A DNA stretch of 27,760 nt from Clostridiales bacterium UBA1752 (GCA_002314835.1 DCHM01000043.1:70326-98085), one strand, 5' to 3'; positions 1-8,486 are shown, counted from the stretch's first letter. The notes: a model not told the origin generated them from the letters alone. Made by a program: numbers and translations.

Positions 1-11
1 CAGTAAAAATA

Positions 12-45
12 AAGACCCAACCTTGCGTTGGGTCTTGCTTTTTTT
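12..45 (+). terminator. Rho-independent terminator of an upstream gene outside the window
   Basis: A perfect 10-bp stem (AAGACCCAAC at 12-21 with GTTGGGTCTT at 27-36) closes a 5-nt loop and is followed by a T-run at 39-45. It ends a unit that lies left of the window and isolates the GH3 gene. Confidence 0.9.
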
Positions 46-111
46 CACAAGGATTGAACGGTTTGGTAGTGAATGACAACATTCTTACTTGCACGATTTT
101 ATAGATAAAGG

Positions 112-140
112 TTGACAGAAACGCATCCGCTAACTATAAT
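112..140 (+). promoter_or_regulatory. SigA-type promoter of the GH3 gene
   Basis: TTGACA (112-117) and TATAAT (135-140) are both exact consensus hexamers with a 17-bp spacer. The predicted start lies near 147 and the GH3 start codon at 170, giving a short leader that carries AAAGGAG at 156-162. This should be a strong, constitutive type of promoter; no operator-like dyad is seen. Confidence 0.9.
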
Positions 141-169
141 GTAAATACAATAGTTAAAGGAGTAGCAAA

Positions 170-1864
170 ATGAACATTTTAACCCCGATTATTATTAAAG
201 CGATTGAGTTTAAGGGCAACGCTCACGTTAAACAGCTTGAGGCAAATTGCAAAAACGCAAACGAATTAAGCAAAAACCTCCTTATGAAGATTGTAGCCGA
301 CAACAAAGACACCGAGTACGGCAAAAAGTATCATTTTGACCAGATAAAGAGTATAGACGATTACAAGAGGCTCGTACCTTTCAGCACCTACGACAATTAC
401 GCCGAGTATATCGACAGGATGGTAAAAAACAGGGAGAAAAACCTTATTACCGCCTACAACATAGTCCAATATGCCGAGACCTCCGGTTCTGTCGGCGTAC
501 CCAAAAAGATACCCGTCACCGACAAGTCGATGGTTATATACACAAAATACACGATAACGAGAGTTACTTCGCTCGCCAATAAGTGGTATAAAGAAAAAAC
601 AGGTAAGGGACTCAAGTTTGGCAGGGGCTTTAACCAGCTCGAAATCGTTGACCGTTACCTCGACGACGGCACTCCGCTCGGCAATATTTCGGGCTCTGCC
701 GCAAAGTCGTATAAGCTTTTGTTCCCTTATTATCTTACTTCGCCGATTCCCGTTTTGTATCCAAAGGGCTATATGCCCATGATGTATCTCAAGCTGAGAT
801 ACGCACTTATGGACAGGGATATGACGTTTATGTTTAGCGTGTTTATGACTAACCTCGTTGACATGATGTATTATCTCGAAAACAACTGGCAGATGTTCGT
901 CAAGGACATCAGGGACGGCACGTTTGACGACTCTATTGATATCGCCGAAGACGTCAAAGCCGAGCTTGCCAAGGTCACAAAGCCCGACCCCAAGAGAGCC
1001 GCAGAGCTCGAAGCCGAGTTTGTCAAGGGCTTTGCAGAGCCTATTATCCCGAGAATATGGAAAAAGATGTCGTTTGTCTGCACGATAGGCACGGGCGGAT
1101 TTGCGGCTTATACCGAGAGAATGAGAGCATATCTCGGCAACATCCCCATTGATTTTTCGATTTACGGCGCATCCGAAGCGATGATGGCGGCGTGCACCAA
1201 GCTCGAAGAGCCGCAGTTTGCATTGCTTTGCGACAGCTGCTTTTATGAGTTTATCCCTGCCGACGCACCCGAAAACACTACCGAAACGCTCAACATCGAC
1301 CAGCTCGAGGTCGGCAAGGACTATGAGATTATTATTACTAACCTTTCGGGCTTTTACCGTTACAGAATCAAGGACGTTGTAACGGTTTTGGGTTACGAGG
1401 GACAGAGTCCCAAGATTACGTTTGCTTATCGCAAGAGCCAGCTACTCGACCTTGCAGGCGACAAGATAACCGAAAAAATGATGGACGAAACCATCAAAAA
1501 GACGAGCGAGGAAATCGGCACGCAGATACTCGATTACTGCGTCTATATGAACCGCGACGTCAGCCCTGCAAAGTACGAGATACTCATCGAGCCCGTAAGC
1601 GAGCTCGACCCGTCAAAGTGCAACGAGTACCGCGACATTTTGGAGAAACACCTCTTTGAGATTAACCCCGTTTATAAGGAATGTATCGACACCAACGAAA
1701 TAGACCACGCCGATTTGTATCTGCAGCAGTGCCAGACCCACGCGCTGTGGCGTGATATGAAGATGATGAAGGGCGCTTCCGCAAATCAAGTCAAGCCCGT
1801 CCGCGTACTCGACACTCCGCAAAAAAAGAACTTCTTTTACAAGATGCTTTATACTTGCGATTGA
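170..1864 (+). CDS. GH3-family acyl-adenylating enzyme (GH3 auxin-responsive promoter family protein)
   Basis: This 564-residue protein has the architecture of GH3 enzymes, members of the firefly-luciferase/ANL superfamily that adenylate a carboxylic acid and, in plants, join it to an amino acid. The three ATP/AMP-binding motifs are visible in order: a P-loop-like TSGSVGVPKKIP near residues 104-115, a YGASEAMMAA motif near 335-344, and YRYRIKDVV near 401-409, which replaces the usual YRYRxGD. An EYGKKYHFDQIKSIDDYKRLVP block near the N-terminus is also typical. No signal peptide or membrane segment is seen, so it should be cytosolic. The start follows AAAGGAG with good spacing. The gene stands alone between terminators, with its own consensus promoter, so context gives no substrate. 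Bacterial GH3 proteins are largely uncharacterised; the family call is firm, the substrate unknown. Confidence 0.88.
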   Translation: MNILTPIIIKAIEFKGNAHVKQLEANCKNANELSKNLLMKIVADNKDTEYGKKYHFDQIKSIDDYKRLVPFSTYDNYAEYIDRMVKNREKNLITAYNIVQYAETSGSVGVPKKIPVTDKSMVIYTKYTITRVTSLANKWYKEKTGKGLKFGRGFNQLEIVDRYLDDGTPLGNISGSAAKSYKLLFPYYLTSPIPVLYPKGYMPMMYLKLRYALMDRDMTFMFSVFMTNLVDMMYYLENNWQMFVKDIRDGTFDDSIDIAEDVKAELAKVTKPDPKRAAELEAEFVKGFAEPIIPRIWKKMSFVCTIGTGGFAAYTERMRAYLGNIPIDFSIYGASEAMMAACTKLEEPQFALLCDSCFYEFIPADAPENTTETLNIDQLEVGKDYEIIITNLSGFYRYRIKDVVTVLGYEGQSPKITFAYRKSQLLDLAGDKITEKMMDETIKKTSEEIGTQILDYCVYMNRDVSPAKYEILIEPVSELDPSKCNEYRDILEKHLFEINPVYKECIDTNEIDHADLYLQQCQTHALWRDMKMMKGASANQVKPVRVLDTPQKKNFFYKMLYTCD

Positions 1865-1872
1865 TGCAAAAA

Positions 1873-1918
1873 GCACCTGTGGCAGATTTTTTCTGCCACA
1901 GGTGCCGTTTTTTGTTTT
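1873..1918. terminator. Bidirectional terminator between GH3 gene and thiI
   Basis: A perfect 14-bp stem (GCACCTGTGGCAGA at 1873-1886 with its complement at 1892-1905) is followed by T-rich sequence at 1908-1918 on the plus strand. On the minus strand the run of A at 1868-1872 supplies a T-tract, so it can also end the convergent thiI transcript. Confidence 0.9.
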
Positions 1919-1919
1919 A

Positions 1920-3092
1920 TCAGTCGCCCAGTCGTACGTAGTTATCGGTGGCGAGAGCTCTCTCTATCAGACCCGATACGTCTATCTTGGCTTCCTCCGC
2001 TTCGAGCATTTCTACAGTCGGGTTTACGTTGGGATGCTTTGGCGTAAAGACGGTACAACAGTCCTCGTAGGGGAGTATCGAGGTGTCAAACGTGCCGATG
2101 GCACGGGCGCGCACGACGATTTCCTCTTTGTCGAGACCGCAGCAGGGACGGAATACGGGTTTGCCTGCCACTGCGTTTGTGACCGTGAGTGAGGCTACGG
2201 TCTGCGAAGCGACCTGTCCGATGCTTTCTCCCGTTATGAGGCAGTCGGCACCGACGCGCTCTGCTACGCGGCTCGCTATGCGCATCATAAATCTGCGCAG
2301 TAAGAGCGTAAACAGCTTTTCCTCGCAGTTTTGCGTCAAAACCTCTTGGATTTCGGTGACGCTGATGCTGTGCAGATAGATTCTGCCGCAATATTCGGTC
2401 AGCTTGGAGGCAAGGTCAGAGACCTTTTGCTTTGCGGCTTCGCTCGTGTAAGGCGGGCTCTCAAAGTAAACCGCGTCCAAATCCATGCCGCGCTTTGCTA
2501 TCATATAGCCTGCCACGGGGCTGTCTATGCCGCCCGAAAGCAGCAGCAGTCCTCGTCCTGCCGTGCCGGTAGGCAGTCCTCCTGCGCCTTTTTCGCCGCT
2601 GCCGTGTATAAAAGCCGCGCCGTCGCGGATTTCTATCCAGACGGCGACCTCTGGGGAGTTTACGTCCACAGTGAGGTCTGGGCGTGCGTTTAATATGACT
2701 TCGCCGCAGTCGGCGCAAATTTCGGGTGAAGTGAGTGCAAACTTTTTGTCACTGCGCTTGGCGTTGCACTTGAAGGTGTGTGCCGTGCCTATGAGCGAAT
2801 CAATGTTGGCTACGATGACCTTTTTTATTTCGTCCATGTTCTTGGCACATTCCATGCCGCGGCAGACCGAAACGACGCCAAACACCTTTTTCATCGTGTC
2901 GTAGGCTCTGTCAACGTCCGCTCCCTCGGAGCAGCGTATGCAGACCGTGCTCTGCGCGTAGTCAATAGTAAACTCGCCGTCTATGCGCGACAGCAACCTG
3001 CGAACCCTTTGCAGTAGCTTAAAGTTAAACGTGTTGCGGTTTAGACCTTTGAGCACCATTTCGCCGTATTTTAAGAGGATTATTTCTTTCAT
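1920..3092 (-). CDS. thiI: tRNA 4-thiouridine synthetase / thiamine sulfurtransferase ThiI
   Basis: ThiI adenylates U8 of tRNA and transfers sulfur to make 4-thiouridine; it can also pass sulfur to ThiS for thiazole synthesis. The 390-residue protein has an N-terminal ferredoxin-like region, a THUMP domain (about 60-165) and a PP-loop ATPase domain with SGGIDSPVAGYM at 186-197 and PYEDCCTVF near 341-349. It ends at about 390 residues, so the C-terminal rhodanese domain of the Escherichia coli enzyme is absent, as in Bacillus, where a dedicated cysteine desulfurase supplies the sulfur. A longer reading frame extends to 3251, but the start at 3092 is chosen because GGAGG lies at 3098-3102, homology begins at MKEIILLKYGEM, and the ATG overlaps the desulfurase stop by 4 bp (ATGA), implying translational coupling. 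Confidence 0.95.
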   Translation of the reverse strand: MKEIILLKYGEMVLKGLNRNTFNFKLLQRVRRLLSRIDGEFTIDYAQSTVCIRCSEGADVDRAYDTMKKVFGVVSVCRGMECAKNMDEIKKVIVANIDSLIGTAHTFKCNAKRSDKKFALTSPEICADCGEVILNARPDLTVDVNSPEVAVWIEIRDGAAFIHGSGEKGAGGLPTGTAGRGLLLLSGGIDSPVAGYMIAKRGMDLDAVYFESPPYTSEAAKQKVSDLASKLTEYCGRIYLHSISVTEIQEVLTQNCEEKLFTLLLRRFMMRIASRVAERVGADCLITGESIGQVASQTVASLTVTNAVAGKPVFRPCCGLDKEEIVVRARAIGTFDTSILPYEDCCTVFTPKHPNVNPTVEMLEAEEAKIDVSGLIERALATDNYVRLGD

Positions 3093-4225
3093 ATATTGCC
3101 TCCTGACATTAGCACGACGGCTTTTATCAGCTCGTCGGCGTCTGACTGTGTATTGCAAAAACCAAAGCTGATGCGCAGCGTACTCTCCGCCTTTGCGCGG
3201 TCGAGCCCGTACGCGTCGAGCACTCGGTTGTCCTTTTTGCTCGCGTGGCACGCAGAACCAAAGCTGACGCAGATGCCATGGCTCGACAGCCAGTTGTGCA
3301 GTACCTCACTGCCTGCCTTCCTACCGCCCATAGCGACGTCGAGTGAAAGCGAGAGCATGCCGCCTATGCGGTTTGCAGGTTCAAGCACTGAAACTGCGGA
3401 GCCAAGCTGACGCTTTAGGGCGTCTGCGGTATAGTCGCGCAGTGCCGCGATGCGTTTGTTGCGCTCCGTGTCCTTAGCCCATTCGTCGCACGCGGCGGCA
3501 AAGCCTGCTATGCCTATAGTGTTTTCGGTGCCCGAGCGTCTGCTGTTCTCCTGCCCTCCGCCCCATACGAGCGGTATAATGCGCCTGCCCTTGGCATACA
3601 GAGCGCCTATGCCCTTGGGACCGCCTATTTTATGTGCCGAAACCGACACAAAGTCGCAGTATTTGGTTATAGACGGCAACTTCATAAAGCCTTGCACGTC
3701 GTCGCAGTGCAGCAGTGCACCGCATCCCGATTTGTCTATCGCGCGTTTTACGCCCGGGATGTCGTAAACGGCACCCGTCTCGTTGTTTGCGTGCATTATC
3801 GAAACGAATGCACACCCCTTTGCGAGCTCGCCTTCTAATTCTTGCATATCTATTACGCCACCGAGCGTTTTGAGTCTGACGACCTCGTAGCCGTTTTGCT
3901 CGTACTCGGTGAGCGCGAGGTCAACGGCAGGATGCTCGCTGTCGGTTGTGATTATGCGCTTCGGCGCATGGGCGCGCAGGGCGAGCGCCGCCTTAAAGGC
4001 GTGGTTGTTTGCTTCACTGCCGCAGGATTCAAAAATAACCTCGGGGACGTCGCATTTGAGCGCGAGAGCCACCTTTTTGCGATTTTCGAGCAGGAGGCTA
4101 CGGGCTTCGAGCCCCATTGTGTGAGTGCTTGAGGGATTTGCGTATATTTCCATCGCGGCGGTCATAGCCGCCTTGGCACTGCCACACAGGGGCGTCGTCG
4201 CCGCATTGTCGAGATAAATAGGCAT
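3089..4225 (-). CDS. Cysteine desulfurase, NifS/IscS-type (partner of ThiI)
   Basis: This fold-type I PLP enzyme converts L-cysteine to L-alanine and a protein persulfide. In 378 residues it shows LDNAAT at the N-terminus, SEHPA with the PLP-stacking H98, HANNETGAVY at 145-154, DDVQG with Q178, the PLP lysine K199 in SAHKIGGPKG, SGTENT at 231-236, and the persulfide-forming cysteine C326 in FGSACHASK. It is the first gene of a two-gene operon with thiI, whose start codon overlaps its stop. The same arrangement (NifZ-ThiI) in Bacillus subtilis dedicates the desulfurase to tRNA 4-thiolation, so that role is inferred here. GGAGG sits about 6 bases before the ATG, and a near-consensus promoter lies upstream. 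Confidence 0.94.
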   Translation of the reverse strand: MPIYLDNAATTPLCGSAKAAMTAAMEIYANPSSTHTMGLEARSLLLENRKKVALALKCDVPEVIFESCGSEANNHAFKAALALRAHAPKRIITTDSEHPAVDLALTEYEQNGYEVVRLKTLGGVIDMQELEGELAKGCAFVSIMHANNETGAVYDIPGVKRAIDKSGCGALLHCDDVQGFMKLPSITKYCDFVSVSAHKIGGPKGIGALYAKGRRIIPLVWGGGQENSRRSGTENTIGIAGFAAACDEWAKDTERNKRIAALRDYTADALKRQLGSAVSVLEPANRIGGMLSLSLDVAMGGRKAGSEVLHNWLSSHGICVSFGSACHASKKDNRVLDAYGLDRAKAESTLRISFGFCNTQSDADELIKAVVLMSGGNI

Positions 4226-4254
4226 AAATTGCCTCCGAATCTAAGATAAGAGAC

Positions 4255-4283
4255 ATTATAAACTATTTATTATGGTTAGTCAA
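4255..4283 (-). promoter_or_regulatory. Promoter of the desulfurase-thiI operon
   Basis: Reading on the minus strand, TTGACT (4278-4283) and TATAAT (4255-4260) are separated by 17 bp. The start codon at 4225 follows a leader of about 25 nt. It is divergent from the rny promoter. Confidence 0.85.
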
Positions 4284-4336
4284 CAGGCTATAAATGTAAA
4301 CATTTTGTAAATTTTGACGCACTTTTGATAATACTA

Positions 4337-4365
4337 TTTACTTTATATAAAAATAAGTATATAAT
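4337..4365 (+). promoter_or_regulatory. Putative promoter of the rny operon
   Basis: TTTACT (4337-4342), 17 bp, then the exact consensus TATAAT (4360-4365). It leaves a leader of about 115 nt before rny; I see no clear riboswitch or strong hairpin in that leader. Confidence 0.65.
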
Positions 4366-4487
4366 CATACGGTAATAGTCTTGCAGTAAATACACGATAA
4401 CATAGATTTTATATAGATTCCCATTGGCTTATAACTTTTATGTGTATTGCTGCGAGCGCTGTTTAATATAAATTGGAGGATTAAATT

Positions 4488-6029
4488 ATGGAACTCTGGC
4501 TCGCCATCGTAATCGCGGTTGCGGCTCTGGGCGTAGGTATCGCTCTGGGTGTCGTCATCCGCAAAAACGGCGCTGAAAAAGCCATTGGCTCGGCTAAGGC
4601 TGAAGCTGCCCGTATCAAAGAGGAGGCTACCCGTCAGGCGGAAGCTATCCAAAAAGAAAAGCTCGTTGAAGCTAAAGAGGAAATTTTAAGAAACAAAAAC
4701 GAAGCAGAACGCGAAATGCGCGAACGTCGCAACGACATCCAGCGCCTCGAACGCCGCGTAATGCAAAAAGAGGAAACTCTCGACCACAAGCTCGAGAACC
4801 TTGAGAAAAAAGATCAGGAATTGCAAAACAAAATCAAAATCGCTGAGGACCGTGAGGCCGCTGCCGACGCAGTAAAGGCCGAACAGGAGGTCCTGCTCAC
4901 CAAGATCGGCGGTATGTCGGTCGAGGAAGCACGCGCTTCGCTGCTCGAGAGGGTAGAGATAGAGTCGCGTCACGAAATGGCTATGAAATTATCCGAAATC
5001 GAGCAGGAATGCAAAGAGAACGCAGAGGAAACTGCTCGCAATATCATAGGTCTCGCTATCCAGCGTTGTGCTGCCGACAGCGTTTCCGAGGCTACCGTTT
5101 CGGTAGTTGACCTGCCCGGCGACGAAATGAAGGGTCGCATCATCGGCAGAGAGGGACGCAACATCCGCGCCATCGAAACTCTCACCGGCGTTGACCTTAT
5201 CATCGACGATACGCCCGAGGCTATCACGATTTCGACGTTTGACCCCGTGCGCCGCGAGATAGCGCGTCTCGCACTCGAAAAGCTCATTTCCGACGGCCGT
5301 ATCCACCCGTCCCGTATCGAAGAGATGGTTGACAAGTCTCGCAAAGAGGTTGAAAACATCATCAAAAAAGAGGGCGAGCAGGCTACGTTTGCTACCGGCA
5401 TCCACGGCATGAACCACGAGCTCGTCAAGTTGCTCGGCAGGCTCAAATTCCGTACGAGCTACGGTCAAAACGTATTAAAGCACAGCATTGAGGTTGCTTA
5501 TATCGCAGGCATGATGGCGAGCGAGCTGGGTCTCGACCCCACGGTTGCAAAGCGCGCAGGCCTGCTGCACGATATCGGCAAGGCTATGACTCACGAGATA
5601 GACGGTTCACACGTTGACATCGGCGTTGATATAGCCAAAAAGTATAAAGAGAGCCCCGAGGTTATCCACGCTATCGAAGCTCACCACGGCGACGTAGAGC
5701 CTCGCACGGTTGTCGCTATGATAGTACAGGCGGCTGACGCCGTCAGCGCCGCACGCCCGGGTGCAAGACGCGAAAATCTCGAACAGTATATCAAGCGCCT
5801 GCAAAAGCTCGAGGAGATTGCCAACTCCTTCCCCGGCATCGAAAAGTCGTTTGCCATCCAGGCAGGCCGCGAGGTTCGCATCATGGTCAAGCCCGACGAG
5901 GTCAGCGACGACGAAATGGCGTTCCTCGCTCGTGACATCGCTCACAAGATAGAGGGCGAAATGGAATATCCCGGTCAAATCAAGATTAACGTCATCCGCG
6001 AGACACGCAAGTCTGACGTAGCAAAATAA
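4488..6029 (+). CDS. rny: Ribonuclease Y
   Basis: RNase Y is the membrane-anchored endoribonuclease that starts bulk mRNA decay in many Gram-positive bacteria. The 513-residue protein matches the usual length and order: an N-terminal transmembrane helix (about 2-24), a long charged coiled coil (about 30-180), a KH RNA-binding domain with GRIIGREGRNIRAIE near 214-229, and an HD phosphohydrolase domain with LLHDIGKAMTHEIDGSH near 358-374. The start follows GGAGG at 4475-4479. It is the first gene of a plus-strand cluster and is followed after 6 bp by ymdB, an arrangement widely conserved in Firmicutes. All key residues appear present. Confidence 0.97.
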   Translation: MELWLAIVIAVAALGVGIALGVVIRKNGAEKAIGSAKAEAARIKEEATRQAEAIQKEKLVEAKEEILRNKNEAEREMRERRNDIQRLERRVMQKEETLDHKLENLEKKDQELQNKIKIAEDREAAADAVKAEQEVLLTKIGGMSVEEARASLLERVEIESRHEMAMKLSEIEQECKENAEETARNIIGLAIQRCAADSVSEATVSVVDLPGDEMKGRIIGREGRNIRAIETLTGVDLIIDDTPEAITISTFDPVRREIARLALEKLISDGRIHPSRIEEMVDKSRKEVENIIKKEGEQATFATGIHGMNHELVKLLGRLKFRTSYGQNVLKHSIEVAYIAGMMASELGLDPTVAKRAGLLHDIGKAMTHEIDGSHVDIGVDIAKKYKESPEVIHAIEAHHGDVEPRTVVAMIVQAADAVSAARPGARRENLEQYIKRLQKLEEIANSFPGIEKSFAIQAGREVRIMVKPDEVSDDEMAFLARDIAHKIEGEMEYPGQIKINVIRETRKSDVAK

Positions 6030-6035
6030 GCTCAG

Positions 6036-6833
6036 ATGACGAGAATATTAGCTCTCGGTGACGTCGTCGGCCCATTGGGCACCGATTTTGTGTGCAAAAA
6101 CCTGCTCACATTAAAGGCTCAGACAAAAGCCGACCTCGTTATCGTAAACGGTGAAAACTGCACCCGTGCATACAATCTCGACACCCAGTCTGCGAGCGCG
6201 CTGTTTGCGGCAGGTGCCGACGTCATCACAGGCGGCAATCATACCATGCAGTACGACCAGGTTCACGGAATGCTGCGTACAAACGATTGCCTTTTGAGAC
6301 CGCACAATTACCCCGTGGCCGCACCCGGCAAGGGGTGGTGCATCGTGCCGCTTAATAACGGCAAGCGCGTACTCGTTATCAACCTGTCGGGACAGGCTAT
6401 GATAGAGCCGAGCGCCGACAACCCGTACTCCTGCTGTCAAAAGATTCTCTACGACCGCAAGGGCGAGTACGACTATGCGGTGTGCGACTTTCACGCCGAG
6501 TCCACGGGCGAAAAAATCGCATTCTTTCGCTACTTTGACGGACAGATAGCCGTTATGTTCGGCACTCACACGCACGTGCAGACTGCCGACGAAAGGTTGC
6601 TCTACAAAGGCTCTGCCTGCATTACCGACCTCGGTATGTGCGGAGCTCACGACTCGGTTATCGGCAGCGATGTTACCGCCGCCGTGACGAGATACCGCAC
6701 CGCTACGAGAGTGCTCAACGCCGACCGCACCGAACCGAGCGGCGATATGCAGCTCTGCGGAGCATTGTTTGAAATCAGCGACGAAACGGGCTATTGCACC
6801 GCCGTCACACGTATTTGCTATAAGAAAGGATAA
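6036..6833 (+). CDS. ymdB: YmdB-family metallophosphoesterase (2',3'-cyclic nucleotide phosphodiesterase)
   Basis: The YmdB family (TIGR00282-like) consists of binuclear-metal phosphodiesterases that, in Bacillus subtilis, hydrolyse 2',3'-cyclic nucleotides and influence biofilm and motility decisions. The 265-residue protein keeps the metal-site residues: D9 in ALGDVVG, E40 and N41 in NGEN, N68 and H69 in GGNHT, H153 in DFHAE, and H178/H180 in GTHTHVQTAD. Two stretches deviate from common family sequence: NGEN is followed by CTRAYNL rather than the usual Gly-rich AAGGxG type, and GNHT is followed by MQY rather than WD. It starts 6 bp after rny without a strong ribosome binding site, suggesting coupling to rny translation, and its position behind rny supports the call. 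Confidence 0.93.
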   Translation: MTRILALGDVVGPLGTDFVCKNLLTLKAQTKADLVIVNGENCTRAYNLDTQSASALFAAGADVITGGNHTMQYDQVHGMLRTNDCLLRPHNYPVAAPGKGWCIVPLNNGKRVLVINLSGQAMIEPSADNPYSCCQKILYDRKGEYDYAVCDFHAESTGEKIAFFRYFDGQIAVMFGTHTHVQTADERLLYKGSACITDLGMCGAHDSVIGSDVTAAVTRYRTATRVLNADRTEPSGDMQLCGALFEISDETGYCTAVTRICYKKG

Positions 6834-6843
6834 ATCTCTACCC

Positions 6844-7209
6844 ATGCAAAACTTTTTTAACTTTTTACTCGACACCTCTGCTGCTACCGAAACGGCTACA
6901 GGCACCGACACATTGTCGTCTATACTGTCGCTCGTTGTACCTCTCGTTCTCGTCGTAGTAGTATTTTATTTCTTCCTTCTCCGCCCTCAAAAAAAGCAGG
7001 ACAAGCAGATAGCTTCCATGCGTGATTCCCTCGGCCTCGGTGACATTATCATCACCACCGGCGGCATCGTAGGCAGGATTATCCGCATCAAGGACGAGAT
7101 GCTCCTCATCGAGACCGGCGGCAACAAGACGCGTATCCAGCTTGAAAGAAAAGCCGTCAGAGAAATAAAAGCCAAGGCAAATCAGCCCGAGGGCAAGGCA
7201 GATGAATAA
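6844..7209 (+). CDS. yajC: Preprotein translocase subunit YajC
   Basis: YajC is a small single-span membrane protein that associates with the SecDF part of the Sec translocon. The 121-residue product has a short N-terminal segment, one hydrophobic helix (about residues 26-46, rich in Leu and Val), the typical LLRPQKKQ immediately after it, and a basic/mixed cytosolic domain with LGDIIITTGGIVGRI and TRIQLERKAVREI. The frame is open upstream to 6769, inside ymdB; the ATG at 6844 is preferred because it gives the family's usual N-terminus, with AAAGGA about 13 bases upstream. The C-terminus overlaps the aminopeptidase start by 8 bp. Unlike many genomes, yajC is here beside rny-ymdB rather than tgt or secD. 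Confidence 0.93.
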   Translation: MQNFFNFLLDTSAATETATGTDTLSSILSLVVPLVLVVVVFYFFLLRPQKKQDKQIASMRDSLGLGDIIITTGGIVGRIIRIKDEMLLIETGGNKTRIQLERKAVREIKAKANQPEGKADE

Positions 7210-8428
7210 GTCGGTAATGCGTAAGTACGCACGCCTTGCGGTTCGTCAGGGTGTCAACGTACAAAAAGGTCAGCAGGTCGTCGTTTACATTTCAGTAGAT
7301 CAAGCCGAGTTTGGCAAGTATATCGCCGACGAAGCCTACCGCGCAGGCGCGAGCCGCGTGTCTTTTGAGTGGAGCTATCAGCCCACTACCGTGCTCAAAT
7401 ACCGCCACGAGTCTGTTCGCACGCTGTCTGAGGTCCCTGCGTGGGTCGAGGCTAAACAGCAGTACGGCGTAGATAAATTGCCGTGCCAGATTCACGTGCT
7501 TTCGGACGACCCCGACGGCATGAAGGCAATTAACCCCACAAAGCTCCAAAAAGTCCGCCGCGCACAGATGTCGGTGCTCAAAAAATACCGCGACGCGATG
7601 GACAACAAGTATCAGTGGACTATCGTTGCAGTGCCCTCCAAGGCGTGGGCGCGCAAGGTATTCCCCACGCTCAGCCCTTCTGCCGCAGTCAATAAGCTAT
7701 GGGACGCTATCCTCGAGACCGTCAGAGTTAATAAGGATAACGACCCCGTCGCAGAGTGGGACGCACACAACAAGGACTTTATCGCACGCAGTGAATATCT
7801 CAACAAAAAGCAGTTTGACTACGTTACCTACAAGAGCGCCAACGGCACTGATTTTAAGTGCGAGCTGATACCCGAGGGCGTATGGTGCGGCGGTGGCGAA
7901 ACCTCACTCCAAAACATCTATTACAACCCCAATATGCCTACCGAAGAGATTTTTACTTCTCCCAAGGCAGGTCGTTGCGAGGGCAAGCTCGTCGCTACAA
8001 AGCCGCTGTCGTATATGGGTGCGCTGATAGACGACTTTTGGATAGAGTTTAAGGACGGCAAGGCAGTCAAATGGGACGCCAAGGTCGGCAAGGACGTGCT
8101 CGACAAGATTATCACCACAGACGAGACCTCGTGCATGCTCGGCGAGCTGGCACTCGTGCCACAGTCGTCTCCTATCAACAAACAGAATATCATTTATTAC
8201 AATACTCTGTTTGACGAAAACGCCTGCTGCCACGTAGCTCTCGGCAGAGGCTTTACCAACTGCATAGCAGGGTTTGAAAGCCGCACGCTCGAAGAGATGC
8301 ACAAGATGGGCGTAAACGATTCGCAGGTACACGTTGACTTTATGATAGGTGCCGCGGATATGACTATCACCGGCTACAAAAACGGCGTCGCTACTCCTAT
8401 ATTCGCAAACGGCGAATGGGCGTTTTAA
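7202..8428 (+). CDS. M29-family metallo-aminopeptidase (AmpS/PepS type)
   Basis: M29 aminopeptidases are cytosolic dinuclear-metal enzymes that remove N-terminal residues from peptides. The 408-residue length fits, and the family's metal ligands can be placed: E249 in PTEEIFTSP, E315 in LGELALVPQSSPI, H344 in ENACCHVALG, and H377 and D379 in QVHVDFMIGA near the C-terminus. The N-terminal MRKYARLAVRQGVNVQKGQQVVVY and the FGKYIADEAYRAGA stretch are also characteristic. The ATG overlaps yajC by 8 bp with only a weak ribosome binding site, so translation is probably coupled. It is the last tightly linked member of the rny cluster; a GC-rich hairpin follows. Substrate preference cannot be read from sequence. 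Confidence 0.93.
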   Translation: MNKSVMRKYARLAVRQGVNVQKGQQVVVYISVDQAEFGKYIADEAYRAGASRVSFEWSYQPTTVLKYRHESVRTLSEVPAWVEAKQQYGVDKLPCQIHVLSDDPDGMKAINPTKLQKVRRAQMSVLKKYRDAMDNKYQWTIVAVPSKAWARKVFPTLSPSAAVNKLWDAILETVRVNKDNDPVAEWDAHNKDFIARSEYLNKKQFDYVTYKSANGTDFKCELIPEGVWCGGGETSLQNIYYNPNMPTEEIFTSPKAGRCEGKLVATKPLSYMGALIDDFWIEFKDGKAVKWDAKVGKDVLDKIITTDETSCMLGELALVPQSSPINKQNIIYYNTLFDENACCHVALGRGFTNCIAGFESRTLEEMHKMGVNDSQVHVDFMIGAADMTITGYKNGVATPIFANGEWAF

Positions 8429-8447
8429 AAAATCACTCAGCAATAAA

Positions 8448-8473
8448 TATGCCGCCTCTTAACAGGCGGCATA
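8448..8473 (+). terminator. GC-rich hairpin after the aminopeptidase (weak terminator or processing element)
   Basis: A perfect 10-bp stem (TATGCCGCCT at 8448-8457 with AGGCGGCATA at 8464-8473) closes a 6-nt loop. It is followed by AAATCTTT rather than a proper T-run, so termination would be partial at best. Confidence 0.5.
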
Positions 8474-8486
8474 AAATCTTTATAAA
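8459..8486 (+). promoter_or_regulatory. Possible promoter of the antiporter gene
   Basis: TTAACA (8459-8464), 16 bp, TATAAA (8481-8486). It lies partly inside the preceding hairpin and would leave a leader of only about 10 nt before the ATG at 8504, so read-through from upstream is an alternative. Confidence 0.35.

Noticed and set aside
3093..3251. N-terminal extension of ThiI by 53 residues
   Set aside because: It lies within the desulfurase gene in another frame, is Arg-rich and low in conserved features; the ATG at 3092 has GGAGG and matches the family start.
4366..4487. Possible riboswitch or structured leader before rny
   Set aside because: The leader of about 115 nt shows no convincing stem-loop series or terminator/anti-terminator pair.
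6111..6911. 266-residue minus-strand frame opposite ymdB and yajC
   Set aside because: It mirrors genes with clear family motifs, has no ribosome binding site I can see, and its composition is that of an antisense shadow.
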